NCBI GenBank assembly: GCA_035601195.1
Contig: DATNOU010000144.1
Location: 1 to 14,649 of the forward strand
Source of the DNA: JAIBJP01 sp035601195
GTDB lineage: Bacteria; Actinomycetota; Thermoleophilia; Gaiellales; Gaiellaceae
Direction: 5' to 3'
DNA: 14,649 bases
The notes beneath the pieces were generated by a model. That model was not told the DNA's origin. It did not search any database and was given only the letters and a program-made list of their open reading frames with translations. This document shows positions 6,104 to 12,673 of this stretch, in pieces (within the stretch, counting starts at the first letter, position 1; every line of letters starts with the position of its first letter). The position numbers and the translations under genes are program-made.

Positions 6104-8076
6104 GCGGGAACGGCCTGGGGGCTTGCCGTCTGGATCAGATGCTCGACGCAGCGGTGTGCGTTGGCCGCGATCGTGGCGGTCGGCGGCTGTGGACCGGACG
6201 TGACGAAGACGCTTCCGTCGACGATGTAGAGATTCGGCACGTCGTGGGCTCGCCCGAAGCGATCGACGACGGACGTCAGCGGATCGTCGCCCATTCGGCA
6301 GGTGCCGAGGAGGTGCCAGCCCCACTGCGACCAGTCGGTCACGACGGACTCGACGGCACCGGCGGCCTCGTGAGCTTCCTTCGCCCGCTCGAGCTGCCAG
6401 GCGAGGTTGGCCTTCGCGTCCTCGTCGATGCGGTAGCGGATCTGCGGCGCGGGAATTCCGTCGCTGTCCGTGAGCGCTCGATCGAGTGCAACCACGTTCG
6501 CCTCCGACGGAAGATCTTCGATCCCGATGCCCCAGTCGAACGCTCGACCCAGAGTTTTCTCCACCAGCCCATGGACGCTCGGCCCCCAGCGCTCCTCGAA
6601 CGGCAACGCGTCGTAACGCGCGAGCGCCATCAGCGGCCCGCCGATCGGCATCACGTCCCACTGCGCTCCGCGCGGGAAGCCGCGCGACTCGTCGGTGTCC
6701 GCGAACTGAAGCGAGAGAAGAGGCGTGCCCCACGGCCCGAGCCAGCTCTCGAGATCCTCGTCGTAGAGCCCGAGGACGCTCATATAGGGGTGGAGCATCA
6801 GGCGCTTGCCGACGAGCCCCGACGAGTTGGCGAGCCCGGACAAAAGCAGGAGCCGTGGAGTGCCGACGCCGTTGGCGGCCAGCACGACCACGTCGGCCTC
6901 CGTCCTCTGCTCGTTGCCGTCGCGGTCGAGCCAGAGCGCGCCGGTGGCGAGCCCGTTCCCGTTCGTCGTGATCTCGCGCACGCGCGCGCCCGTGACGAGC
7001 TTCGCGCCTGCGGCGAGCGCCTTGGGCCAGATCGTCAGGTCCGTGGAGCCCTTCGCACCCTCGGGGCAGCCGAACATGCACGTCCCCCGGCGGGCGCACG
7101 GAGCCTGCGTCGCGGTCGCCTGCGACGGAATCGCGTGCGCGGCCGGCCACCAGTGCCAGCCGAGCTTGTTCATCCCCTCGGCAGCTTTCCGCCCGATCTT
7201 CCCGATCGAGAGCGGAGGCAGCGGCGGCGGGGCGCCCGGCGGATAGGCCGGGTCGCCGCCGATCCCCGACACGTTCATGTCGATGTCGAGCCGCTCGTAG
7301 CTCGGCAGGAGCTCGTCGTAGGAGATGGGCCAGTCGTCCCCGACGCCCTCGAGCGAGCGCGTGCGGAAATCCGCGGGGCGCATCCGCGCCCACTGGGCGC
7401 CGAAGTGGATCGTGCTGCCGCCGACCGCGTTGAACATCACCGGGTCGACCTCCGACTCCGACGTCTCGCACGGATAGTCCTCCGGCCAGCCGCGGACGTT
7501 CGGGTTCGCGTTCCATTCCTTGCCTACGAGAAGCTCGAACTCGAGCTTGTCGCCGGGGAAGTCGGAGGCGTTCTTCCAGCCTCCCTGCTCGAGACACACG
7601 ACCGAGAACCCCGCCTCCGCGAGCTCCTTCGCGGCAACGGCACCGGAGGCACCGGCGCCGATCACGAGGACGTTGGCCGGCGAATCCGTCTTGACGTGAG
7701 GCGCCGTCGCCCTTCGGTCGGGCAGCGGCTCGTCACGCTCCGGCAGGAGACCTTCGAGGTAATAGTCGGCTTCGTCCGGGAACGGCGGGTTCGATTTCTG
7801 CCCGGGATAGCCGATCCGCTTCCGCACCTTGACGTTCATGTAGTAGGCGCCGGAGACGATCTCGCCGAGCGCGGCGAATGCTTCGGAATCGTTTTTCTGC
7901 AGGCTCTCGACGTCGGCGGCCGCGAGGGCGCGCTCGAAGGCCGCCGCCAGGTCGGGCCGTGCGGCGAGCGCCCGCTCGGCCCATTTCCCGGTGGCGTCCG
8001 CCTCGCTCGCGGAGGGCATGCCGTCGGCGGCCGGGATAAGAGCGTCGGCGAGCGGAGGAAGGCGAGAGTCAGGCAT
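6100..8076 (-). CDS. GMC-family FAD oxidoreductase with fused gluconate 2-dehydrogenase subunit 3-like N-terminus
   Basis: This 658-residue protein has a Rossmann FAD motif VLVIGAGASGAVAAKELAEAG (about residues 136-156; glycines 140, 142, 145). A cysteine cluster CARRGTCMFGCPEGAKGS lies mid-protein. The C-terminal active-site stretch GWHLLGTCRMG has the catalytic-type His588, followed by GPQPPTATIAANAH. This places it with membrane-associated sugar/alcohol dehydrogenases such as the gluconate 2-dehydrogenase large subunit. The first 110 or so residues (LPPLADALIPAADGMP, then VSGAYYMN and IGYPGQKS) resemble the separate small subunit 3 of those complexes, here fused. ATG 8076 overlaps the CtaG gene by 8 nt. 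The substrate is unknown; electrons probably go to a quinone or cytochrome. Confidence 0.87.
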   Translation of the reverse strand: MPDSRLPPLADALIPAADGMPSASEADATGKWAERALAARPDLAAAFERALAAADVESLQKNDSEAFAALGEIVSGAYYMNVKVRKRIGYPGQKSNPPFPDEADYYLEGLLPERDEPLPDRRATAPHVKTDSPANVLVIGAGASGAVAAKELAEAGFSVVCLEQGGWKNASDFPGDKLEFELLVGKEWNANPNVRGWPEDYPCETSESEVDPVMFNAVGGSTIHFGAQWARMRPADFRTRSLEGVGDDWPISYDELLPSYERLDIDMNVSGIGGDPAYPPGAPPPLPPLSIGKIGRKAAEGMNKLGWHWWPAAHAIPSQATATQAPCARRGTCMFGCPEGAKGSTDLTIWPKALAAGAKLVTGARVREITTNGNGLATGALWLDRDGNEQRTEADVVVLAANGVGTPRLLLLSGLANSSGLVGKRLMLHPYMSVLGLYDEDLESWLGPWGTPLLSLQFADTDESRGFPRGAQWDVMPIGGPLMALARYDALPFEERWGPSVHGLVEKTLGRAFDWGIGIEDLPSEANVVALDRALTDSDGIPAPQIRYRIDEDAKANLAWQLERAKEAHEAAGAVESVVTDWSQWGWHLLGTCRMGDDPLTSVVDRFGRAHDVPNLYIVDGSVFVTSGPQPPTATIAANAHRCVEHLIQTASPQAVPA

Positions 8077-8839
8077 CGCCAGGACTGTAACCCGCCTCTT
8101 CCTCGGCCATGAAGCGGACGAAGAAGACGGCGAAGAGCGCGAAGAAGAGGATGCCCTCGGAGACGGCCATGACCACCCCTCCGATCTGCTGGTCGGTCAG
8201 CGGGCCGATTCCCCAGAGCCGAGGCGCTTGCTCGTAGAAGTCATAGATCGGGCTGGGGAGGAGCGCGAGGACGAGCCCGAGCGGGCTCGCGAGCACGAAG
8301 GCGCCGAAGAGGTACGCCGCCTTCGCGCCGGCGCGGAGGCGGCGCGGCACGTCGTGGAAGACCGGCCACCAGAGCAGACAGCCTGCGAGGAGGTACGACG
8401 CGTGCTCGAGGTCCAGCAGGAGTCTGTGCCGGAGCGCCGCGTCGTAGAGGGCAGGCACGTGCCAGACCCCATACACCGCCAGCCAGAGCGGCAGCGCGAC
8501 GAGCGGATGAACGAGCGCCCGTACGGCGCCGTTACGGCCGACGGCAGCCGCGAGGGCGGGGGAGATCCCAACCACGGCGAGCGCGGGCGCCCACTCCGCG
8601 AGCGCGACGTTCTGAAGCAGGTGCGCCCAGAGAAAATAGTGCAGCGCCAGCGTGGCGAGTGGGCTGACGACCGCGGCGAGCGCGCCGAGGAGAGCCGCGT
8701 CGAATGCTCGCCTCCGCACCGTCGAGATCTCGTACTTACGGACAACTGCGCCGTAGGCGACCGCTACGAGCGCAAGGGCGGCGACCTCTTCCCATGCCGC
8801 GTGCCAGCTTCCCGGCGACGGCGTGGCAGCGATGAGCAC
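8069..8839 (-). CDS. ctaG: CtaG-like cytochrome c oxidase assembly membrane protein
   Basis: A polytopic membrane protein of 256 residues with about seven hydrophobic segments. The family signature is clear: HPLVALPLWLAVYGVWHVPA, then LYDAALRHRLLLDLEHASYL and CLLWWPVFHDVP. CtaG of the caa3 type helps insert copper into the CuB site of haem-copper oxidases. The usual HxxQH pair in the second helix reads HLLQN here. GTG 8839 is the chosen start: it overlaps the TAG of the STAS gene (TAGTG), and the upstream extension in frame looks like shadow translation of that gene. Its presence implies aerobic respiration in the host. Confidence 0.85.
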   Translation of the reverse strand: MLIAATPSPGSWHAAWEEVAALALVAVAYGAVVRKYEISTVRRRAFDAALLGALAAVVSPLATLALHYFLWAHLLQNVALAEWAPALAVVGISPALAAAVGRNGAVRALVHPLVALPLWLAVYGVWHVPALYDAALRHRLLLDLEHASYLLAGCLLWWPVFHDVPRRLRAGAKAAYLFGAFVLASPLGLVLALLPSPIYDFYEQAPRLWGIGPLTDQQIGGVVMAVSEGILFFALFAVFFVRFMAEEEAGYSPGDA

Positions 8840-9189
8840 TAGGAGGGCGTCTGAGCGAGCGCCTCGTCCCGCGAGCCGTGGACCGAGAAGATCCTGTTGA
8901 GGCCGGTCACCTCGAAGATCTTGACGATGTTCGGGTCTGCGCAAACGACGACCAGCCGGCCGTCCCTCTGCTTCAGCCTCTCGACGCCGCGGATGATCAC
9001 GCCAAGGGCGGTCGAGTCGATGAACGTGGTTTTTGTGAGGTCAACGACGATGAGGGTGGCCCCGTCAGCGATCACGCGCAGGAGCTCCTGCTTGAACTCG
9101 GGGCAGGTGTAGAGATCGATCTCGCCCGCGAGGGCGACGACGGCGACGCCGGCACCCGCTTCCTCCGTGGTGATGTCTAGCTCGCGCAA
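8839..9189 (-). CDS. STAS-domain anti-sigma factor antagonist
   Basis: A 116-residue single STAS domain like RsbV/SpoIIAA: VAVVALAGEIDLYTCPEFKQ, then LIVVDLTKTTFIDSTALGVI and a C-terminal VCADPNIVKIFEVTGL. Ser59 in DSTALG is the residue phosphorylated by a partner anti-sigma kinase in this family. The unphosphorylated form binds that kinase and frees a sigma factor. I prefer TTG 9189, which gives a start typical of the family (RELDITTEE) with a G-rich tract about 14 nt upstream. TTG 9228 would add 13 residues. It heads the minus-strand run and diverges from the tRNA gene. No anti-sigma kinase is in the window. Confidence 0.85.
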   Translation of the reverse strand: MRELDITTEEAGAGVAVVALAGEIDLYTCPEFKQELLRVIADGATLIVVDLTKTTFIDSTALGVIIRGVERLKQRDGRLVVVCADPNIVKIFEVTGLNRIFSVHGSRDEALAQTPS

Positions 9190-9259
9190 TGCTTGCGTAG
9201 CTAACCACCCCCGGTACGAGCGCTTCAATCCCCGCGCCGCAGCGCTATCGTGATTGCAC

Positions 9260-9330
<71 letters not shown>

Positions 9331-9350
9331 TAGACCTCGTCCGATTGCGC

Positions 9351-10433
9351 ATGCAGTCTTCGGCCATGGCCAACGCCGCGCAGGAGCGGGTCGTTTCCTT
9401 TCGCCCGCGGACGGTCCTCGTCGTCCTCGGGATCCTGCTCGCGACCCTCGCGCTTCTTTCGCTCGTCTATCTCGCTTGGCACATCATCACGTGGATCCTC
9501 ATCGCCGTCTTCCTCGCGCTCGCGCTCGACCCTGCCGTGGAATTCTTCGAGCGGCGAGGTCTCCGGCGCGGCTACGCGACGGGGATCGTCTTCGTCCTCG
9601 CCATCGGGGTCATCGCGGGCTTGGGATTCCTGCTCGTCCCGCCGCTCGTCGATCAGGTGCGGAGCTTCGTCGACTACGTGCCGCAGGTCATCGACGACGT
9701 GACAGCGGGGCGCGGGCCGTTCGGCTTCCTCCAGACCGAGTACCACATCGTCGATCGCGTCCGCGAGGCGATCGACAAGCAGGGCGCCGGCGGAGTGCTC
9801 GGAATCACCGGCACCGGGCTTGCCGTCGCTCGAGGCGTCCTCACGGCCGTCGCGGGCGTCGTCGCGATCGCCTTCCTGACCTTTTTCATGCTCCTCGACG
9901 GCCGGCGACTGGTCGAGCGTTTCTACAACTTCCTGCCGGACCGGAGCCGCCCCCGCTGGCGGCGCATCGGGACAGAGATCTACCGCACCGTCGGAGGCTA
10001 CGTAACCGGGAACATCCTCATCAGCGTCATCGCGGGAGTCGCGAGCGCCATCGTCCTTTTCAGCCTGGGCAGCGACTACGCGATCGCGCTCGCCGTCGTT
10101 GTGGCCGTCCTCGACCTCATTCCGCTGGCCGGGGCCACTCTGGCCGCCGTCCTCGTCTCAACCGTCGCCTTCGTCGAGCTCGGCTGGATCAAGGGCGTGA
10201 TCGTCGTCGTGTTCTTCGTCGTCTACCAGCAGCTCGAGAACCACATCCTCCAGCCGATCATCTATGGCCGCACGGTGCAGCTCACACCACTGGTCGTGCT
10301 CGTTTCCGTGCTGATCGGGGCCGAGCTGGCCGGCGTTCTAGGCGCGCTGGCGGCAATCCCGGCCGCGGGCATCGTCCAGGCAGTTGGGCGCGAATTCCTC
10401 GGTAATCGCGAGGTGGCGCCCGGACCCACCTAA
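9351..10433 (+). CDS. AI-2E-family transporter / permease (PerM type)
   Basis: A protein of about 360 residues with around eight transmembrane segments in the family layout. Two N-terminal helices are followed by a third, a soluble stretch around PPLVDQVRSFVDYVPQVIDD, and then the C-terminal helices with GNILISVIAGVASAIVLF. The signature loop LDLIPLAGATLAA and the YQQLENHILQPIIYGRTVQL motif are typical. Members export small molecules or exchange ions (one was linked to autoinducer-2 export); the substrate here is unknown. The start is uncertain: TTG 9345, ATG 9351 and ATG 9366 are all in frame without a clear RBS. The gene begins about 20 nt after the tRNA, so it may share its transcript. Confidence 0.88.
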   Translation: MQSSAMANAAQERVVSFRPRTVLVVLGILLATLALLSLVYLAWHIITWILIAVFLALALDPAVEFFERRGLRRGYATGIVFVLAIGVIAGLGFLLVPPLVDQVRSFVDYVPQVIDDVTAGRGPFGFLQTEYHIVDRVREAIDKQGAGGVLGITGTGLAVARGVLTAVAGVVAIAFLTFFMLLDGRRLVERFYNFLPDRSRPRWRRIGTEIYRTVGGYVTGNILISVIAGVASAIVLFSLGSDYAIALAVVVAVLDLIPLAGATLAAVLVSTVAFVELGWIKGVIVVVFFVVYQQLENHILQPIIYGRTVQLTPLVVLVSVLIGAELAGVLGALAAIPAAGIVQAVGREFLGNREVAPGPT

Positions 10434-10448
10434 CCGGGGGATTCCCGC

Positions 10449-10479
10449 CCGGAGCTCCGGCTCGTACGCTTCAGTACGA
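10449..10479 (+). promoter_or_regulatory. Palindrome and hairpin between the permease and the next gene
   Basis: A perfect 12-nt palindrome (CCGGAGCTCCGG, 10449-10460) is followed by a 6-bp hairpin, TCGTAC 10462-10467 with GTACGA 10474-10479. The hairpin ends directly at the strong RBS (AAAGGAG, 10479-10485) of the downstream gene. It could be an operator, a weak terminator or a translation control element; the sequence does not tell which. Confidence 0.35.
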
Positions 10480-10491
10480 AAGGAGTCTTGC

Positions 10492-10863
10492 ATGGCTGAA
10501 GATCCTCGCCATGCGGCCGGGCAACCAACCTATGAAGTCCGAGAGATCCTGGACGGGGACGCCTGGGTTGACATGGGCATCCTCTACCGCTGCCACGACT
10601 ACGTAGAGGCTGTCGAGTTCGCGCTCGACCATCTGGGCAGGCGCGATCCGCGCCGTACCGGAGCGGTCGGCGGGCTTCAGGTCATCAAGAACGCCGACCG
10701 TGGTCGGAGGGAGACGGTTTGGACGTACGACCACGCCGAGCAGGAGAGCCGACCCGATCCGGTTCAGGTGTGGGGCTTCGACGTTACGAGACGTTGGAAT
10801 CTCCCGACCGGACCGGTGCAGCGCGCGACGCCGCTTAGAAGCCGCCTCCCCGGCCGCGCGTAG
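10492..10863 (+). CDS. Hypothetical protein, 123 aa
   Basis: I do not recognise a family. The start ATG 10492 is well supported by AAAGGAG 6 nt upstream. The N-terminal two thirds looks like a small compact domain with mixed alternating hydrophobics (TYEVREILDGDAWVDMG, then YRCHDYVEAVEFALDHL and GLQVIKNADRG, with WTYDHAE). A basic, proline-rich tail follows. There is no signal peptide or membrane segment, so it is probably cytosolic. The stop codon lies in the hairpin shared with the convergent CGNR-type gene. Confidence 0.75.
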   Translation: MAEDPRHAAGQPTYEVREILDGDAWVDMGILYRCHDYVEAVEFALDHLGRRDPRRTGAVGGLQVIKNADRGRRETVWTYDHAEQESRPDPVQVWGFDVTRRWNLPTGPVQRATPLRSRLPGRA

Positions 10864-10882
10864 CCGCTAGGCGTCTAGCGGC
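10863..10882. terminator. Symmetrical hairpin between convergent genes
   Basis: GCCGCTAG (10863-10870) and CTAGCGGC (10875-10882) form a perfect 8-bp stem with the loop GCGT. The stem contains both stop codons' neighbourhood: the plus-strand TAG ends at 10863 and the minus-strand TAG occupies 10869-10867. It probably terminates both transcripts. There is no clear U tract. Confidence 0.6.
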
Positions 10883-11430
10883 CCGCGGGCCTTTCGCCGC
10901 CGGTAGGCGGCCTGGTTCACGCGGTCCGCGCAGAGCTGGCAGCAGTACGCCCTGCTTCGGTTCCGCGAGCGGTCGACATACACGCAACGGCATGGCGTAC
11001 CGGCGCAGATGCCGAAGCGCTCCCACCCGGCGGTCCGAATCGCCTCGAGTAGGCCTCTCGCTCCGACCGCGGCGACGACATCCGAGGCGCGCTTGGAGGC
11101 CGGCACGTACTTCCAGGTGCGGGTCTCGGCCAAGAGCTGGGGAACGGCGCCTGTCTCGAGGAGGAGCTCGTTGAGAAGGGAGACTGCCTCGCCCTCGTTC
11201 GCGGCCTCGAAGGCGCGCCGCAGCCGGTCGCGGACGCCCCGAAGCCGGTTTAGGTCAGAGGGGGTCAGGCGCGCGGCCGCTTCCTCCAGTCCGGGCTCCT
11301 CGTGCAAGCGGAGCCAGCGGGCGATCTGCGGCACGTCGCGGATGAGATCTGGAGGATCGGCGAGGAGATCCCAGGTGTTGACCAGCCCGACCGCGAGGCC
11401 GACTGCGTCCGCGTCGTTGTTCGTCGGCAT
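10867..11430 (-). CDS. ABATE/CGNR zinc-finger-type regulator with altered CGNR motif
   Basis: A 187-residue protein with the N-terminal ABATE-like part (DAVGLAVGLVNTWDLLADPP) and a C-terminal zinc-finger region. The latter reads FGICAGTPCRCVYVDRSRNR, then SRAYCCQLCADRVNQAAYRR. The family is thought to be stress-linked transcriptional regulators that bind DNA through the zinc finger. The spacing and the VDRSRNRSR stretch are typical, but the naming tetrad C-G-N-R reads C-A-D-R (residues 167-170). The start ATG 11430 is 42 nt from the divergent lipoprotein gene, so they share a short promoter region. Confidence 0.82.
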   Translation of the reverse strand: MPTNNDADAVGLAVGLVNTWDLLADPPDLIRDVPQIARWLRLHEEPGLEEAAARLTPSDLNRLRGVRDRLRRAFEAANEGEAVSLLNELLLETGAVPQLLAETRTWKYVPASKRASDVVAAVGARGLLEAIRTAGWERFGICAGTPCRCVYVDRSRNRSRAYCCQLCADRVNQAAYRRRKARGPLDA

Positions 11431-11472
11431 CTAACTTTTGTTCAGCATTGGCGTCAGTGGTAAAAGTAAAGC

Positions 11473-12387
11473 ATGAGACTGACGACACTCGTCACACTGA
11501 CAGTCCTTCTGGCCGCTTGCGGAGGGGGATCGGATACGGGGGCGCCTCCGACGGACACCATCGCCGGTACGACCAGCACCGCTGTGCCCTCGCTCGACGA
11601 GCGGACCGAGCTTTTCTCCTACGACCAGTCCGCGCCCCTGAACCTCGTCGAGAAGAAGACGAAGAGCCAGAAGGGCGCGGAGGTTGTCGACGTCGTCTTC
11701 GACGCAGCAGACCGCAAGGTCTCCGCTTTCCTGGTGCGTCCGAAGGGGAAGCCCAAGGCGGCCGTCCTCTGGGCCCACTGGTACGGCGAGGAGGCGAACC
11801 CGAACCGGAAGGAGTTCCTCGTCGACGCGCTCGCGCTGGCCAAAGAGGGGGTCGTTTCGCTCCTCCCGCAAGAGTTCTTCCCCTGGGTAGAGCCGGTGAG
11901 CGAGGACGCGACTGCGGACCGGCAGATGACCATCGACCAGGTCGTGGAGCTCCGGCGCGGGCTCGACGTGCTCGAGGAGCAGGCCGGCGACGTTCCCGTC
12001 GGCTTCGTCGGCCACGATTACGGAGCGATGTTCGGCGCGCTGCTCGTCGCCGACAAGCGGCCCCAGACGTACGTCCTGATGGCGCCTGACGCCACGTTCT
12101 CGAACTGGTTCCTCAAGTACTTCGTGCGCGGCGCGAGCAAGACCGATCTCGACCGGGCGTTCGCCCCGCTCGAGCCGGTCAACAACGTGGGCGACGCCGC
12201 GCCCGCGAGCGTCTTCTTCCAGTTCGCGAAGAGCGACAGGTTCGTGCCCGGCTACGTCGCCGACAAGCTGACGGAAGCCGCGAGCGAGCCCAAGAAGGCG
12301 GAGAGCTACGACGCGGGCCACGAGCTCGACGACGCGGCGCGGAAGGACCGCCTCGCCTGGCTCCGCGACGAGCTCGGATTGTCCTAA
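11473..12387 (+). CDS. Lipoprotein with alpha/beta-hydrolase (dienelactone hydrolase-like) domain
   Basis: A 304-residue protein. Residues 1-16 form a lipoprotein signal with lipobox LAAC (Cys16), followed by a Ser/Thr-rich linker to about residue 45. The hydrolase part shows the core strand AAVLWAHWYGEE (about 97-107), the nucleophile elbow VGHDYGAM (180-185), the acid region FAKSDRFVP (Asp255) and a late His283 in GHELDD. It is anchored on the outer face of the membrane. The elbow has Asp182 where esterases and dienelactone hydrolases have Ser or Cys. GHDxG occurs in haloalkane dehalogenases and epoxide hydrolases, so the chemistry is uncertain. ATG 11473 gives a correct signal peptide. Confidence 0.82.
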   Translation: MRLTTLVTLTVLLAACGGGSDTGAPPTDTIAGTTSTAVPSLDERTELFSYDQSAPLNLVEKKTKSQKGAEVVDVVFDAADRKVSAFLVRPKGKPKAAVLWAHWYGEEANPNRKEFLVDALALAKEGVVSLLPQEFFPWVEPVSEDATADRQMTIDQVVELRRGLDVLEEQAGDVPVGFVGHDYGAMFGALLVADKRPQTYVLMAPDATFSNWFLKYFVRGASKTDLDRAFAPLEPVNNVGDAAPASVFFQFAKSDRFVPGYVADKLTEAASEPKKAESYDAGHELDDAARKDRLAWLRDELGLS

Positions 12388-12391
12388 GCTC

Positions 12392-12508
12392 CTAGCGGAA
12401 GAGCAGCAGCAGGAGCAGCAGGAGCAGCAAGAGGAACAGGAACTTGCTGATGAAGATCCCGCCGCCGAGCGCGAGAATCAGGATGATGATCAGGAGGAGT
12501 ACGAGCAT
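12392..12508 (-). CDS. Leucine-rich small membrane peptide, 38 aa
   Basis: Reading the minus strand from ATG 12508 gives a 38-residue peptide. It starts MLVLLLIIILILALGGG, continues IFISKF and ends in about ten leucines then FR-stop. It has two hydrophobic segments separated by GGG, with a single lysine between them. Very short hydrophobic proteins like this are common and usually unannotated in Actinomycetota. It ends 4 nt from the convergent hydrolase gene. The leucine run corresponds to imperfect GAGCAGCAG repeats at 12401-12430. There is no clear RBS, so the repeat alone could explain the apparent coding; I consider a real gene more likely than not. Confidence 0.5.
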   Translation of the reverse strand: MLVLLLIIILILALGGGIFISKFLFLLLLLLLLLLLFR

Positions 12509-12673
12509 CGTCGGGTTCTATCCGGTCGCGGCGGAAAGTACACCTCGCGTGCCGATGCGCCCGAAGCTCCTATCCCCCGAACGAGGGATGCCCTTGAAAC
12601 CGGGGAGCGAGATACTCATGCTTTCCGGACACGGGTGGGAAGGTCCGAATTGCAGCTCGCCGGGAATGGCTTG

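Noticed and set aside
6139..8112. 657-codon plus-strand ORF opposite the GMC oxidoreductase
   Set aside because: The sequence is Arg/Glu/Val-rich and featureless, while the opposite strand gives a full FAD enzyme with all motifs.
12401..12430. CAG-rich tract as a CRISPR or regulatory repeat
   Set aside because: There are no spacers or regular unit; it is explained by leucine codons of the small minus-strand peptide.
12594..12616. Promoter-like TTGAAA and GATACT upstream of the sigma gene
   Set aside because: The spacing is 11 nt, too short for a standard sigma-70 or ECF promoter.
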